The notes beneath the pieces were generated by a model. The model was not told where the DNA came from and did no database searches. It was given only the letters and a program-made list of their open reading frames with translations. Source: Verrucomicrobiales bacterium (GTDB taxonomy: Bacteria; Verrucomicrobiota; Verrucomicrobiae; Limisphaerales; UBA1100). Taken from it: DNA of 64,000 bases. The stretch lies in NCBI GenBank assembly GCA_002721895.1, contig PBLV01000057.1, forward strand, positions 62,001-126,000, given 5' to 3'. Positions 34,831 through 44,367 of the stretch are shown here, one piece after another. Every line of letters begins with the position of its first letter. Positions within the stretch are counted from its first letter, which is position 1. The translations under genes and the position numbers were made by a program.

Positions 34831-36918
34831 ATGAATTTGCTTCCGCTTATCCGGTCAGTTGCCTTTTTTGCACTGGCCTTGGCGTGGCTGGTGGATTTAG
34901 GTCGAGCGGAGAAGGCTGGTTCACATTGGGCGTTTCAACCAGTAAAACGGCCGGTGGTGCCCAAAGTGCAAAACGGGAATTGGGCGAATGCGAATCTGGA
35001 CCGGTTTATTCTGGCGCGATTGGAGGAAGCCAAGTTGTCACCGGCCCCGCAAGCCACGCGGGTAGAATTGTTGCGCCGGATGAGTTTCGCGCTGACGGGG
35101 TTGCCGCCGGCAGCAGAGCATTTGGAAAAATATTCAGACCCCAAAATAGAACTCGCCCCATACGTGGATGCCCTGCTGGCCTCGCCGCAGTTTGGCGAAC
35201 ATTGGGGTCGGCATTGGCTGGATCACGTGCGCTTCCGGCCGTTTGGTGGCAAGAACCCCAGCAACGATCCTTACCGGCAATGGGTCGCACGCGCTTTCAA
35301 CGAGGACATGCCGTACAGTCTGTTTCTGAAAATGCAGATCGCCGGCGACCTCATTCACGGCAGCCAAGACGGCAAGGTGAACCTTGATGGCATGGTGGCG
35401 GTAAGGCCGTTTTCGCTGAAGAACCGGCACGCGGATCAACTGGATTTACTGGGGCGCACATTTATGGGGCTCAGTTTGTTTTGCGCCCGCTGTCATGACC
35501 ACAAGCACGAGCCGTTGAGCCAGCACGATTACTATGCGTTACAGGGGCTCTTCGAGAGCAGTCGCGTAATGGAGCTGCCGTATCTGGAGGACAAAGCAAA
35601 GTTTGATGCCTACACGAAAGGTTTGGCGGAAAAGGAGGCGAATGAAAAGAAACTGAAGGCCGCACCGCTGAAGGATTACGGTCGGGTTGTGCAGTTGATG
35701 GACCTGCGCGAACGCATCGTGCGCGAGCGCGCCAAGCTGAAGGATCCCAAGGAAGCCAAGAACCACGACAAGATTCGCAAAAACATTGAGAAGTTGGAAA
35801 AGGACGACGCGAAGCGCACCGATGAAATCAAAAAACGCAAGTTGGCGATGGACGCACCGGAAGTGGTCGAGTACCGCCGCGTGCGCGCCGCGATCCAGAA
35901 ATTCGATGCGGCATGGAAGGATGTGTTTCTCTTTGACGCCTTTGTGGATCAGGCCGATGCGAAGATGATCGTGGATGCGCGCCCACCCAAGGAAGGCGTG
36001 GTGGTGAAGCCCGGCGAACAGGCGCCCAAGGGCGAGCCGGTGCCGCGGCAGTTTCCCGTGGTGCTGGCCGGCAACCAGCAAAAGCCGCTGGGAGAAGTGA
36101 CCCGCCAGAGCGGCCGGCTGGAATTGGCGGAGTGGTTGACTGACGGCCAGCACCCGATCACCGCCCGGTTGATGGTGAATCGCGTTTGGTATTATCTTCT
36201 GGGAGAAGGCCTTACGCCTTCGCTCTCCAACCTGGGCCACAGCGGCCAGCCGCCGACGCATCCGTTATTGCTCGATTTTCTGAGCGATGAATTTGTGCGT
36301 AGTGGTTGGTCGATGAAGCGATTAATTCGGTCGATCGTTTTATCGGCAACTTATCAGCAGAGTTCCGAGATTCAGGTAAATGCCGATGAACTGGATCAGC
36401 GCCTAAAACTGTTTGGAGTGGCGCGGGTGAAGCGGCTGGAGGTGGAATCAATTTGGCGCACGCTCAACACAATCGAGTACAATCCGGAAGGCAAAGAGCA
36501 GCACCGGCCGCCGCCCTTTGATATGGTTCGCGAATTGGAGGGCCTGTTTGATGGCGCGGACAACAGTCTGATTGTGCCGCGGCGCGCCGCTTCCATCAGC
36601 AGTTTGCAGGCGCTCTTTTTTCTCAACAGTCCGCACATCAAAGCTAGCGCAGAGAAGATCGCTATCCGCCTGCACAACACCCAAAAGTTGACTGATGATA
36701 CTGCGCGCATTAGGCAGGCGTACCGGTGGTTTTACAGCCGCGAGGCCACCCGCAACGAGCTGGAGGCGGGCCAAGCGTTTCTCAAGGAATGGCCGGTGAA
36801 TGCCGGCAAGCTCCAACCCAACCGCAACAAGAACGCACCCGAACCGGCGGTGTTGGCCCGATGGCAGGCCTATCTGCAGGCGCTGATGGCCACCAATGAA
36901 TTTCTGTTCATCCACTAA
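34831..36918 (+). CDS. DUF1549-DUF1553 exported protein without N-terminal cytochrome domain
   Basis: 695 residues with a signal peptide (SVAFFALALAWLVDLGRA). Unlike the 30442 product it lacks the N-terminal PSCyt1 haem domain and enters DUF1549 at once (LDRFILARLEEAKLSPAP, FGEHWGRHWLDHVRF). It keeps the internal CxxCH motif (FCARCHDHKHEPLSQHDYY). A Lys/Glu-rich helical segment from about residue 270 to 340 separates DUF1549 from DUF1553 (ITARLMVNRVWYYLLGEGL). It is two bases from its DUF1501 partner. It probably arose by duplication of the preceding pair, followed by divergence. Confidence 0.93.
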   Translation: MNLLPLIRSVAFFALALAWLVDLGRAEKAGSHWAFQPVKRPVVPKVQNGNWANANLDRFILARLEEAKLSPAPQATRVELLRRMSFALTGLPPAAEHLEKYSDPKIELAPYVDALLASPQFGEHWGRHWLDHVRFRPFGGKNPSNDPYRQWVARAFNEDMPYSLFLKMQIAGDLIHGSQDGKVNLDGMVAVRPFSLKNRHADQLDLLGRTFMGLSLFCARCHDHKHEPLSQHDYYALQGLFESSRVMELPYLEDKAKFDAYTKGLAEKEANEKKLKAAPLKDYGRVVQLMDLRERIVRERAKLKDPKEAKNHDKIRKNIEKLEKDDAKRTDEIKKRKLAMDAPEVVEYRRVRAAIQKFDAAWKDVFLFDAFVDQADAKMIVDARPPKEGVVVKPGEQAPKGEPVPRQFPVVLAGNQQKPLGEVTRQSGRLELAEWLTDGQHPITARLMVNRVWYYLLGEGLTPSLSNLGHSGQPPTHPLLLDFLSDEFVRSGWSMKRLIRSIVLSATYQQSSEIQVNADELDQRLKLFGVARVKRLEVESIWRTLNTIEYNPEGKEQHRPPPFDMVRELEGLFDGADNSLIVPRRAASISSLQALFFLNSPHIKASAEKIAIRLHNTQKLTDDTARIRQAYRWFYSREATRNELEAGQAFLKEWPVNAGKLQPNRNKNAPEPAVLARWQAYLQALMATNEFLFIH

Positions 36919-36920
36919 TC

Positions 36921-38318
36921 ATGCAATCTGCTGAAACACTCATCACCCGGCGCACCGCCCTAGGCCATGCGGTCAATGGCGTGGGCGCGTTGACGCTGAC
37001 GTCGCTGTTGCAAAACGATCTCGTTGCCAAGCCGGGCATTGATGCGCGCGCCGCGCAGTTTGCGCCGCGGGCCAAGCGGGTGATCTATCTCTGGATGAGC
37101 GGCGGTCCGTCGCAGATTGATACCTTCGATCCCAAGCCGGACATCAATAAGTTGGCCAAGGAAAAGCCCAACGTGACTGAGGCGCCGTTTCAATTTCGTG
37201 AACACGGCCAAAGCGGCACGGTGGTGAGCGAATTGTTGCCGCATATTTCGCGGCACGTGGACGACCTCTGCGTCATTCGCTCCATGCAGGGTGACACCAA
37301 CACCCACGAGCACGCGCAGACCTTTACTTTTACCGGCGTGGCCCAAAACAAATCACCCGTGCCCACGCTGGGCAACTGGGTGGTGTACGGCCTCGGTTGC
37401 GAGAGTAAAAACCTGCCTGCGCTCGTGTCGCTCGGTGAGATGAATCCGTCCCCAGCCGAGCCGTATTTTCTGCCGGCCTGGACTGCCGGCGTGATGTTGC
37501 GCAACAAGGACAAGCAAAAGCCGGGCGCGGAGGAGCCGGTGGTGCCCAATCTCAACAACGCATGGCTGACGCGCGAACAGCAGCAGCGGCAGCTGGATTT
37601 GATTCAGCGCCTAAATCGGTCGCATCTGCAGGGCCGCACGACGGATGACCGGCTTAATGCACGGATCGAGAGTTTTGAACGCGCGTTTCGCATGCAGGTG
37701 GAGGCGACGGATGCCTTTGATATTTCCGGCGAATCCGAGGCCACGAAGGCCGCCTACGGTTTGGCGCAGGCGGAAACGGCTGAGTACGCCGAGCGCTGCA
37801 TGATTGCCCGGCGATTGGCCGAGCGCGATGTGCGCTTTATCGTGGTGCCCTTCAGCCGGCCGCCCAAGAGCCAGGCCTTGGCACGGACGTTTGGCTGGGA
37901 TTCGCATGAGCAAAACAACGAACTCACGCCAATCCTCTGCAAGCGCCACGATCAACCCATCGCCGCGCTCCTCGCCGATCTCAAGCAGCGCGGCATGCTC
38001 GAAGACACGCTGGTGGTATGGGGCGGTGAGTTTGGCCGCACCGCCGGTTCGCGTGTGGGCAAGCGCGGCCGCGAACACAACTGCAATGGCTACACCATGT
38101 TCCTCGCCGGCGGCGGGGTGAAAGGCGGCTACACCCACGGCGAAACCGGCCCTACGGCCAACGGCGTGGTGCGCGACAAGGTGCACGTGCATGATCTTAA
38201 CGCCACCATCCTGCATTTGCTGGGGCTGGATCACGAAAAGCTCACCTACCGCGCCGGCGGCAAAGACGTGCGCCTCACCGACGTCTACGGCAACGTGATC
38301 AAAGAACTGTTTGCGTAG
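36921..38318 (+). CDS. DUF1501 protein, second copy
   Basis: 465 residues. The N-terminus has ITRRTALGHAVNGVGALTLT, a Tat-like signal. RAKRVIYLWMSGGPSQIDTF and DTLVVWGGEFGRTAGSRVG parallel the 33289 product, as does HDLNATILHLLGLDHEKLTY. It closes the plus-strand DUF cluster and converges on the zinc-ribbon gene. The region between the conserved blocks differs from the first copy, so the two are old paralogs rather than a recent tandem duplicate. Confidence 0.93.
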   Translation: MQSAETLITRRTALGHAVNGVGALTLTSLLQNDLVAKPGIDARAAQFAPRAKRVIYLWMSGGPSQIDTFDPKPDINKLAKEKPNVTEAPFQFREHGQSGTVVSELLPHISRHVDDLCVIRSMQGDTNTHEHAQTFTFTGVAQNKSPVPTLGNWVVYGLGCESKNLPALVSLGEMNPSPAEPYFLPAWTAGVMLRNKDKQKPGAEEPVVPNLNNAWLTREQQQRQLDLIQRLNRSHLQGRTTDDRLNARIESFERAFRMQVEATDAFDISGESEATKAAYGLAQAETAEYAERCMIARRLAERDVRFIVVPFSRPPKSQALARTFGWDSHEQNNELTPILCKRHDQPIAALLADLKQRGMLEDTLVVWGGEFGRTAGSRVGKRGREHNCNGYTMFLAGGGVKGGYTHGETGPTANGVVRDKVHVHDLNATILHLLGLDHEKLTYRAGGKDVRLTDVYGNVIKELFA

Positions 38319-38338
38319 TGCGAATGTAATTCCGGTAC

Positions 38339-39139
38339 TCAACGAACGCCCCCGATGGGGCCGAGGAAAGTGTAGTTGCGCGCGTCCGGATCGATGACAA
38401 GGACGCGAAAATCCCAGGTCTTACCCGGGTCGAGAAACGCCTTGTAGTCCTGCACAACACCCAAAGGCTGGCCTTGGGCATCCTGAATCTGAAACTTCAC
38501 GGTCACTTCAAAATACGGATCGGTAGCGGAGTTGTTTTTAACAGAGCCGCTGATGTAATAGAACGTGCCTTCCTCCTTTAACACCGGCTGTTTGGAGAAC
38601 GCCAAGCGGGGAGCGCCTGTTTCGGGTGGTGGCGCGGCAGGTACTGGGTTGCCATCCGGGGTGGTGGCGTTGGAATCCGTCGCAGACGACGAGGGAATAG
38701 CCGTGCCTCCGGAATAAGTTCCAGCACTTGCGAGCCCGATGGTTACCTTGAAAGCATGCTGCACGCGGGGGTCGAGCTGGTTCCAGCGCAATGTGAAATA
38801 AGTCAGCTGCAAAACCATCAATCCAATCGCACCCCAACGCACCCAGTTGATGGGACGAGGAATTCGGTAGCCGCAGTGGATGCAAAGCAGATCGTCGGCC
38901 TCAATTTCCTCCCGGCAGGCGGGACAGGACATATTTTGAGGCTGGGCCGGCTCAGCATCTGGTGGTGGCTTCGGTGCGCTGACGGGAGCAGTCACCAGAG
39001 CCACAGTGGCGGCGGGCTGAAGAACCGTCACCGCTTTGCAATGCGGACACGCCACCTCCGTGCCCGCCATGTGGGCGGGAAACTTCAGTTTGTTGCCGCA
39101 GTGCTTGCAGTTGCCACGCAACTTTGTTTCGTCGGACAT
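38339..39139 (-). CDS. Zinc-ribbon membrane protein of unknown function
   Basis: 266 residues from the ATG at 39139, which has GGAGGG immediately upstream. The frame continues open to 39385, but that part is the reverse of tRNA-Ser and is not coding. Two zinc-ribbon motifs are visible: CKHCGNKLKF with ACPHC, and CPACREEIEADDLLCIHCGY. One membrane helix follows (WGAIGLMVLQLTYFTLRW), then a Ser/Thr/Pro-rich linker and a C-terminal beta-rich domain with FYYISGSVKNNSATDPYFEV, like the FxxxG-type domains that follow conserved protein-protein contacts. It is likely anchored with the ribbons in the cytoplasm. Function is unknown. Confidence 0.85.
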   Translation of the reverse strand: MSDETKLRGNCKHCGNKLKFPAHMAGTEVACPHCKAVTVLQPAATVALVTAPVSAPKPPPDAEPAQPQNMSCPACREEIEADDLLCIHCGYRIPRPINWVRWGAIGLMVLQLTYFTLRWNQLDPRVQHAFKVTIGLASAGTYSGGTAIPSSSATDSNATTPDGNPVPAAPPPETGAPRLAFSKQPVLKEEGTFYYISGSVKNNSATDPYFEVTVKFQIQDAQGQPLGVVQDYKAFLDPGKTWDFRVLVIDPDARNYTFLGPIGGVR

Positions 39140-39233
39140 CCCTCCCGCAATGAAACGCAGGTTCCGGAACGATTCAAGGGTGAACCGGGAAAATCGTTGC
39201 CCCCGACGCGGTTCTTTCCCACACTGCCCGTAC

Positions 39234-39323
39234 GGAGAGATGGCCGAGTGGCTTAAGGCGCACGCTTGGAAAGCGTGTGTAGGGTAAAACCTACCGGGGG
39301 TTCGAATCCCTCTCTCTCCGCCA
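39234..39323 (+). tRNA. tRNA-Ser (GGA)
   Basis: Acceptor GGAGAGA/TCTCTCC, a D-arm with GCCGAGTGGCTTAAGGC, anticodon stem CACGC/GCGTG around TTGGAAA, a long variable arm (TGTAGGGTAAAACCTACC) and T-loop GGTTCGAATCC. The anticodon GGA reads TCC (Ser). CCA is encoded. Confidence 0.95.
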
Positions 39324-39483
39324 TTTTTCTCGAGTGTGACGGTAATAATCTGCCGTTGTACTGGTGGGTTTCTCGAGTTCTTCACCTTGCCCCTTCCAGT
39401 CCGCTGATTTCCACGGCATTAAGGATTCCCGTTTATGTTAAAAAATAGTTCCCTATTTCCAAGGCCGACGGGTAAAATGACGC

Positions 39484-41007
39484 ATGCTCTCCAAGGTTCG
39501 AGCCGCCGCTTTGTCGGGCATCGAGGCCGTGCCGGTTGAGGTTGAAGTCAACAACGGCCACGGCGACACTGGCACGGTAATCGTGGGCCTGCCGGATGCC
39601 GCAGTGCGCGAATCACGCGACCGGGTAGGCACCGCCCTCACCAACAGCGGTTATCGCTTCGCCTTGGGCTGGACCACCATCAACCTCGCCCCGGCGGACC
39701 TTAAAAAAGAGGGCCCCAGCTTCGATCTCCCCATCGCCGTCGGCATGCTCGCCGCCAGTGAGCAGATTGAGTCCAATTGCTTGGGCGATTACGTGTTGCT
39801 GGGCGAACTGGCCCTATCCGGCGCCGTGCGACCGGTCAAAGGTGCGTTGCCCGTGGCTCTTGCCGCCAAGGCCGATGGATGCCGCGGCATCCTCCTGCCC
39901 GCCGATAACGCGCCCGAGGCCGCAGTCGTAGAGGAACTGGAAGTCATCCCAATTCGAAATCTGCGCGAAGCCGCCGCCTTCCTTGAGGGCAACCAAGTCA
40001 TTGCGCCATTGCGGATCGATACCAGTTCCCTCTTCGACACCCGAACCAATGGGGAACTGGACATGGCCGATGTAAAAGGGCAAGACAGCGTCAAGCGGGC
40101 GCTGGAAATCTCCGCCGCTGGCGGCCACAACCTCCTGCTTATTGGCCCACCCGGCACGGGCAAAAGCATGCTCGCCAAGCGTTTCGCCACCATCCTGCCA
40201 CCACTAACACTGGGCGAAGCATTGGAAACCACCAAGATTCACAGCGTGGCGGGGCTACTCGACGGCAGACAGGCACTCGTCACCCAGCGCCCCTTCCGCG
40301 CCCCGCACCATACCGCCAGCGACGCCGGTCTGCTCGGCGGCAACATCAACCCCTCTCCCGGCGAAATCTCCCTTTCCCACAACGGCGTCCTTTTTCTCGA
40401 CGAACTGCCTGAATTTAAACGCAGTGTGCTGGAAACCATGCGCCAGCCCCTTGAGGAAGGCCAAGTAACTATTTCACGGGCCGCGGGAACAGTCACCTTT
40501 CCTTCACGGTTCATGCTCGTGGCCGCCATGAACCCAACCCCCGATGGCAAGATGCCTGCCGAGAGCCGCAGTGGGCCGCGCGAAATCCAGAATTATCTTG
40601 GGAGGATTTCCGGCCCGTTGCTTGATCGCATTGACCTTCACATTGAGGTGCCCCCGGTCGATTTCCGCGAGATGACCGGCGAGGGCAATGGCGAATCATC
40701 GGAAGCCATTCGAGGACGGGTTGTGAAGGCCCGCCAGCATCAGCATGAACGTTTTCAAAAAACCGCCACCCCTTGCAACGCCCGCATGACCACGCGCGAG
40801 TTGAAAACCTACTGTGCACTCGCTGATCTCGACAAGAACATGATCCGCCAAGCCACGGACGAACTTCAGCTCAGCGCCCGCGCCTATGACCGCATCCTGA
40901 AAACCGCCCGCACCATCGCCGACCTTGACGATGCCCCCGCCATCCAAACCGCCCACCTCTCGGAGGCCATTCAATACCGCACCCTCGACCGCCAGTTGTG
41001 GGGTTGA
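39484..41007 (+). CDS. comM: YifB/ComM family Mg-chelatase-like AAA+ ATPase
   Basis: 507 residues. The N-terminal ChlI-like domain starts MLSKVRAAALSGIEAVPVEV and contains GLPDAAVRESRDRV. The AAA+ core has Walker A LIGPPGTGKSMLAKR and Walker B VLFLDELPEF, and the C-terminal domain has RNYLGRISGPLLDRID-like features (NYLGRISGPLLDRIDLHIEV). Homologs (ComM/RadA-type helicases) promote branch migration during natural transformation. This one is of normal length and complete. It begins 160 bases after tRNA-Ser and is followed by the ATP-grasp gene 31 bases later. Confidence 0.92.
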   Translation: MLSKVRAAALSGIEAVPVEVEVNNGHGDTGTVIVGLPDAAVRESRDRVGTALTNSGYRFALGWTTINLAPADLKKEGPSFDLPIAVGMLAASEQIESNCLGDYVLLGELALSGAVRPVKGALPVALAAKADGCRGILLPADNAPEAAVVEELEVIPIRNLREAAAFLEGNQVIAPLRIDTSSLFDTRTNGELDMADVKGQDSVKRALEISAAGGHNLLLIGPPGTGKSMLAKRFATILPPLTLGEALETTKIHSVAGLLDGRQALVTQRPFRAPHHTASDAGLLGGNINPSPGEISLSHNGVLFLDELPEFKRSVLETMRQPLEEGQVTISRAAGTVTFPSRFMLVAAMNPTPDGKMPAESRSGPREIQNYLGRISGPLLDRIDLHIEVPPVDFREMTGEGNGESSEAIRGRVVKARQHQHERFQKTATPCNARMTTRELKTYCALADLDKNMIRQATDELQLSARAYDRILKTARTIADLDDAPAIQTAHLSEAIQYRTLDRQLWG

Positions 41008-41038
41008 ATCGGGAGATGCCGAAGCCCATAATCGGGGC

Positions 41039-42400
41039 ATGACTGGACGAGTGATTGTTACCTTTGCGCGGGGCTGGCAGGCGTTGGTGGCCGTGCGCAG
41101 TCTGGGTCGGAGGGGGGTGGAAGTCATTGCAGAGGACCAATATGCGATGACCCCTGCGTCACTTTCCAAGTTTTGCGCGAAGCCGTTTCGTTATCCCGAC
41201 CCATCTAATGAACCGGAGGCATTCCTTGATGCGCTGGAAGAGGTGGTAGTCAAAAACAAGCCGGATGATGGCCGGCCGTATGTGCTTATGCCGATCCACA
41301 AGGAAAGCTACCTGATCGCGCGTCATCGGGATCGGTTTGAGCCGCACATCCAGCTGGCGTTGCCGGGGATTGAAGAGATTTTACAGGTGCACAACAAAGG
41401 CACACTGGCCGCTTATGCACAGGATCGAGGACTGCCCACCCCCCACACCTGGCTGCCGGCCAGCGTGGAAGAGTTTCACGCGGGGCTGGACAAAATGGAG
41501 TTGCCGGCGTTTGTCAAAATCCGTGAGTCCGCCTCCGGCGTGGGCATCCGAAAAGTGGACACCGTTGAGGAACTGGAGAATACCTTTCTGGAATTCATCA
41601 ATCATTTCGAACTGCGCGATGGGGATTTGCCGATCGTCCAGGGGTTGGTGCCAGGTGAGGACTATTGCGTGACGACATTGTTCAATCGTGGCCGACTGGA
41701 GGCCTGCATGACGTACCGCAACCTACGAGCCTACCCATCCGACCGTGGGGCAGGGGTCATGCGCGAAACTGTAAGTGCGCCCGCCATGGAGAAGATTGCC
41801 GCGAACACGCTGGGGCCACTTAACTGGCATGGAGTGGCGGAGCTGGATTTTCGTTGGGACGAGGAAGAAGCCACCACACCCAGCTTGATCGAGGTAAACC
41901 CGCGCTTCTGGGGCGGGTTGATTCAGGCTGTGGAATCAGGCTGGGATTATCCATGGCTGGTCTATCAACTGGCCGCGACGGGGACGGTGGAACTGGACGG
42001 AGAACGACGGACCGATGTAAAAACGGAGACACCCGTTCTGGCACTGCTGGCCACTCTGCAGGAACTGTCCCATAGCGAACGCGGGAATGCGGCGCTCAAG
42101 GAAGGCTGGCAACTGGCCAAGGCGGAATTTCGTGACGGGTCAAAACGGGCGGGATTAAAAGCGCTGCTTGGCAGCTTGAAAACGGGCCTGAATCCGGTCG
42201 CCCGCCTGAAGGAGGTACAGCGCGTGTTGAGTGATCACAAGGACAATGTCTATGACGTCCTGTCGCGGGAAGATCCCGGCCCAGCATTGGGCATCTTTTT
42301 TCCGTTGGCGGTTTTCTTGAAGCACGGCCGGGTGAACTTGGAATTGATTACCGGCGAAGGCAGGCCGAACGAGGATGACGGAAGTAAAGGACAATCCTGA
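41039..42400 (+). CDS. ATP-grasp domain carboxylate-amine ligase-like protein
   Basis: 453 residues from the ATG at 41039; the open frame upstream lies in the comM gene. The protein opens VIVTFARGWQALVAVRSLGR, a nucleotide-type loop of ATP-grasp enzymes that load carboxylates. ATP-binding elements include AFVKIRESASGVGIRKVD and the metal-binding VAELDFRWDEE with LIEVNPRFWGGL. These enzymes couple ATP hydrolysis to joining a carboxylic acid with an amine. The gene overlaps the next gene, a glutamine-amidotransferase-fold hydrolase, by 26 bases, so the two products probably work on the same amide-bonded metabolite. The substrate cannot be told. Confidence 0.85.
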   Translation: MTGRVIVTFARGWQALVAVRSLGRRGVEVIAEDQYAMTPASLSKFCAKPFRYPDPSNEPEAFLDALEEVVVKNKPDDGRPYVLMPIHKESYLIARHRDRFEPHIQLALPGIEEILQVHNKGTLAAYAQDRGLPTPHTWLPASVEEFHAGLDKMELPAFVKIRESASGVGIRKVDTVEELENTFLEFINHFELRDGDLPIVQGLVPGEDYCVTTLFNRGRLEACMTYRNLRAYPSDRGAGVMRETVSAPAMEKIAANTLGPLNWHGVAELDFRWDEEEATTPSLIEVNPRFWGGLIQAVESGWDYPWLVYQLAATGTVELDGERRTDVKTETPVLALLATLQELSHSERGNAALKEGWQLAKAEFRDGSKRAGLKALLGSLKTGLNPVARLKEVQRVLSDHKDNVYDVLSREDPGPALGIFFPLAVFLKHGRVNLELITGEGRPNEDDGSKGQS

Positions 42401-43247
42401 GCCACAGGATGGCCCGGGCGAAATGAAGGTCTCCATTGGCCGCCGTTGGTCACGGCGGGCGGCTATCGGCTCGGGTGTGGTGCTGGCTGGTTATCTGGTA
42501 TTTCCGCTGGGCGTCCGTGTCTGGAAAAGATTTTGGCTCCACTCGGATGCGCCGAGGATTGCATTTTCCCCGAATGACACTTGGTTGGAGAATCTTCATG
42601 TCAATGAGGCCTACCAAGTTTCGTTCACCTTGGCGCAGGGAGAACTGGTTGAAATCCAACCCCCTGACACCGGAGCCAACCGGTCGCGAATCGCAGCTTG
42701 GCTGGGCAACAACCGCATTGATGGAGTGCTTCTTGCCGGCGGCGGGGATGTGGGCCCGCGGCTTTATGGAGGTGATCCGAAAAAGGCCGCCGATGTAAAC
42801 CGGGCGCGTGATGATTTTGAACTGGCGCTGATCGAGGAAGCATCAAGCCACAACCTGCCAATCCTGGGAATCTGCCGCGGCTGCCAACTCTTAAACGTGG
42901 CCCGTGGAGGAACCTTGCGCGATCTGCGCAGCTCGCCGGATTTAAAGGCGAAACATTTCAACACGTCAGGGCACAAGGCGGACCTTGCAAAGGGAAGGCG
43001 GCTGGCGGCGATCATGGACACGAGACACTTGGACAAGGCGCAAAGCTACCATTATCAGGCCGTGGACCAGCTGGGAGATGGGTTGCGGGTTTCTGCAACC
43101 GGGCCGGGCGGCGTGGTGGAAGCCATTGAGGGCTCATCCGGGGCCTGGGTGATGGCGGTCCAGTGGCATCCTGAGTTATCAGTAAGCGACGCGCGACAGA
43201 ACGCGCTTTTAAAGGCCTTTGTTGAAGCAGCCGCCAAGGAGCGGTGA
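42375..43247 (+). CDS. Class I amidotransferase-like hydrolase (peptidase C26, PuuD-like), membrane-anchored
   Basis: 290 residues. An arginine pair and a hydrophobic stretch (RRWSRRAAIGSGVVLAGYLVF) near residue 23-43 suggest a membrane anchor or export signal, unusual for PuuD. The catalytic domain has GVLLAGGGDVGPRLYGG, the nucleophile cysteine in ILGICRGCQLLNVARGG and the His-Glu pair in VQWHPELS. PuuD-type enzymes hydrolyse gamma-glutamyl amides such as gamma-glutamyl-GABA. An ATG at 42423 would shorten the leader. The overlap with the ligase gene implies coordinated making and breaking, or delivery, of an amide. Confidence 0.87.
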   Translation: MTEVKDNPEPQDGPGEMKVSIGRRWSRRAAIGSGVVLAGYLVFPLGVRVWKRFWLHSDAPRIAFSPNDTWLENLHVNEAYQVSFTLAQGELVEIQPPDTGANRSRIAAWLGNNRIDGVLLAGGGDVGPRLYGGDPKKAADVNRARDDFELALIEEASSHNLPILGICRGCQLLNVARGGTLRDLRSSPDLKAKHFNTSGHKADLAKGRRLAAIMDTRHLDKAQSYHYQAVDQLGDGLRVSATGPGGVVEAIEGSSGAWVMAVQWHPELSVSDARQNALLKAFVEAAAKER

Positions 43248-43266
43248 TTTGCGGCGCGCTCCAGCT

Positions 43267-44367
43267 CTACAGCGCGAGTTCGGCGCACTCAATTTCCTGC
43301 GATTGAGCCACCGCTGGGCAGGTGACGGTGCCGCCCATGATATTGATGCCTGACTTCAACTCAGGCCGCGTCTCACACGCCCCCGCCAAGCCTCGGTCAG
43401 CAATCATTTCCACGAATGGGAAAGTGACATTGGCCAGCGCCTGCGTAGCCGTCCGGGCATAGGCCCCGGGCATGTTGGCCACGCAATAATGGGTGACACC
43501 CTCCTCCGTGTAGACCGGGTCATGGTGAGTGGTGGGCCGGCTGGTCTCGGCACACCCCCCCTGATCGATGGCAATATCCACGAACACGCTGCCGGGGCGC
43601 ATGCATCGAAGCATCTCGCGGGTAATGAGCTTGGGAGCCTTGGCTCCAGGCACTAGGACGGCCCCGATCAAGAGATCCACGCGCGGCAGAATCTCCATGA
43701 GATGGGCATGGTCTGAATAGAGGGTATGCGCGGTATGAAGCGTGATGTCCAGAAACCGCATGCGCTCAACATCAACCTCCAGAATGGTAACATCCGCGCC
43801 AAGGCCCGTGGCCATGCGGGCGGCGTTTATACCAGCCACCCCCCCGCCGAGTACCACCACGCGCCCGGGCAATACGCCGGGCACCCCCCCCAACAGAATG
43901 CCGCTGCCTCGCTGATGTTTGGCCAGGAAATAGCCGCCCACCAAGACAGACATGCGGCCAGCAATCTCACTCATGGGCTCCAGCAGGGGAAGTCGCCCGT
44001 TGGCATCAATGGTCTCGAAGGCAATGGCGGTTGCCCCCGACTTCTGGAGGGCACAGGTCAGTTCGCGGTCAGGAGCCAGATGAAGGTAGGCAAACAGGAG
44101 TTGGCCAGGTCGCAACAGGCTTGCCTCAACGGCCTGAGGTTCTTTGACTTTGACGATCAATTCAGCCTGCTCAAAGAGCTCGGTGGCATGGGCGGCGATT
44201 TCAGCGCCAGCTTTGATGTAATCCGTGTCGTGGTAAAAACTGCCCGCGCCAGCCTGGGCCTCGATGATCACGCGGTGGCCGCGCTCGATGAGTTGATAGG
44301 CCCCAGAAGGCAACAGACCAACACGGTTTTCGTCGGCCTTAATTTCGCGAGGAACTCCAACGATCAT
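43267..44367 (-). CDS. ald: Alanine dehydrogenase
   Basis: 366 residues, the normal length for Ald. It opens [20 protein letters not shown]. The substrate-binding lysine is in IVKVKEPQ and the catalytic histidine in [10 protein letters not shown]. The NAD loop is [17 protein letters not shown]. It interconverts alanine and pyruvate plus ammonia with NAD. It overlaps the PAP2 gene by ATGA at 44364-44367, an unusual partner for ald, and converges with the C26 hydrolase gene. Confidence 0.94.
   Translation of the reverse strand: MIVGVPREIKADENRVGLLPSGAYQLIERGHRVIIEAQAGAGSFYHDTDYIKAGAEIAAHATELFEQAELIVKVKEPQAVEASLLRPGQLLFAYLHLAPDRELTCALQKSGATAIAFETIDANGRLPLLEPMSEIAGRMSVLVGGYFLAKHQRGSGILLGGVPGVLPGRVVVLGGGVAGINAARMATGLGADVTILEVDVERMRFLDITLHTAHTLYSDHAHLMEILPRVDLLIGAVLVPGAKAPKLITREMLRCMRPGSVFVDIAIDQGGCAETSRPTTHHDPVYTEEGVTHYCVANMPGAYARTATQALANVTFPFVEMIADRGLAGACETRPELKSGINIMGGTVTCPAVAQSQEIECAELAL

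Noticed and set aside
39140..39385. N-terminal extension of the zinc-ribbon gene
   Set aside because: It reads through the reverse strand of tRNA-Ser (the well-known ERGIRTPGRF-type artefact). The real start at 39139 has a good ribosome-binding site.
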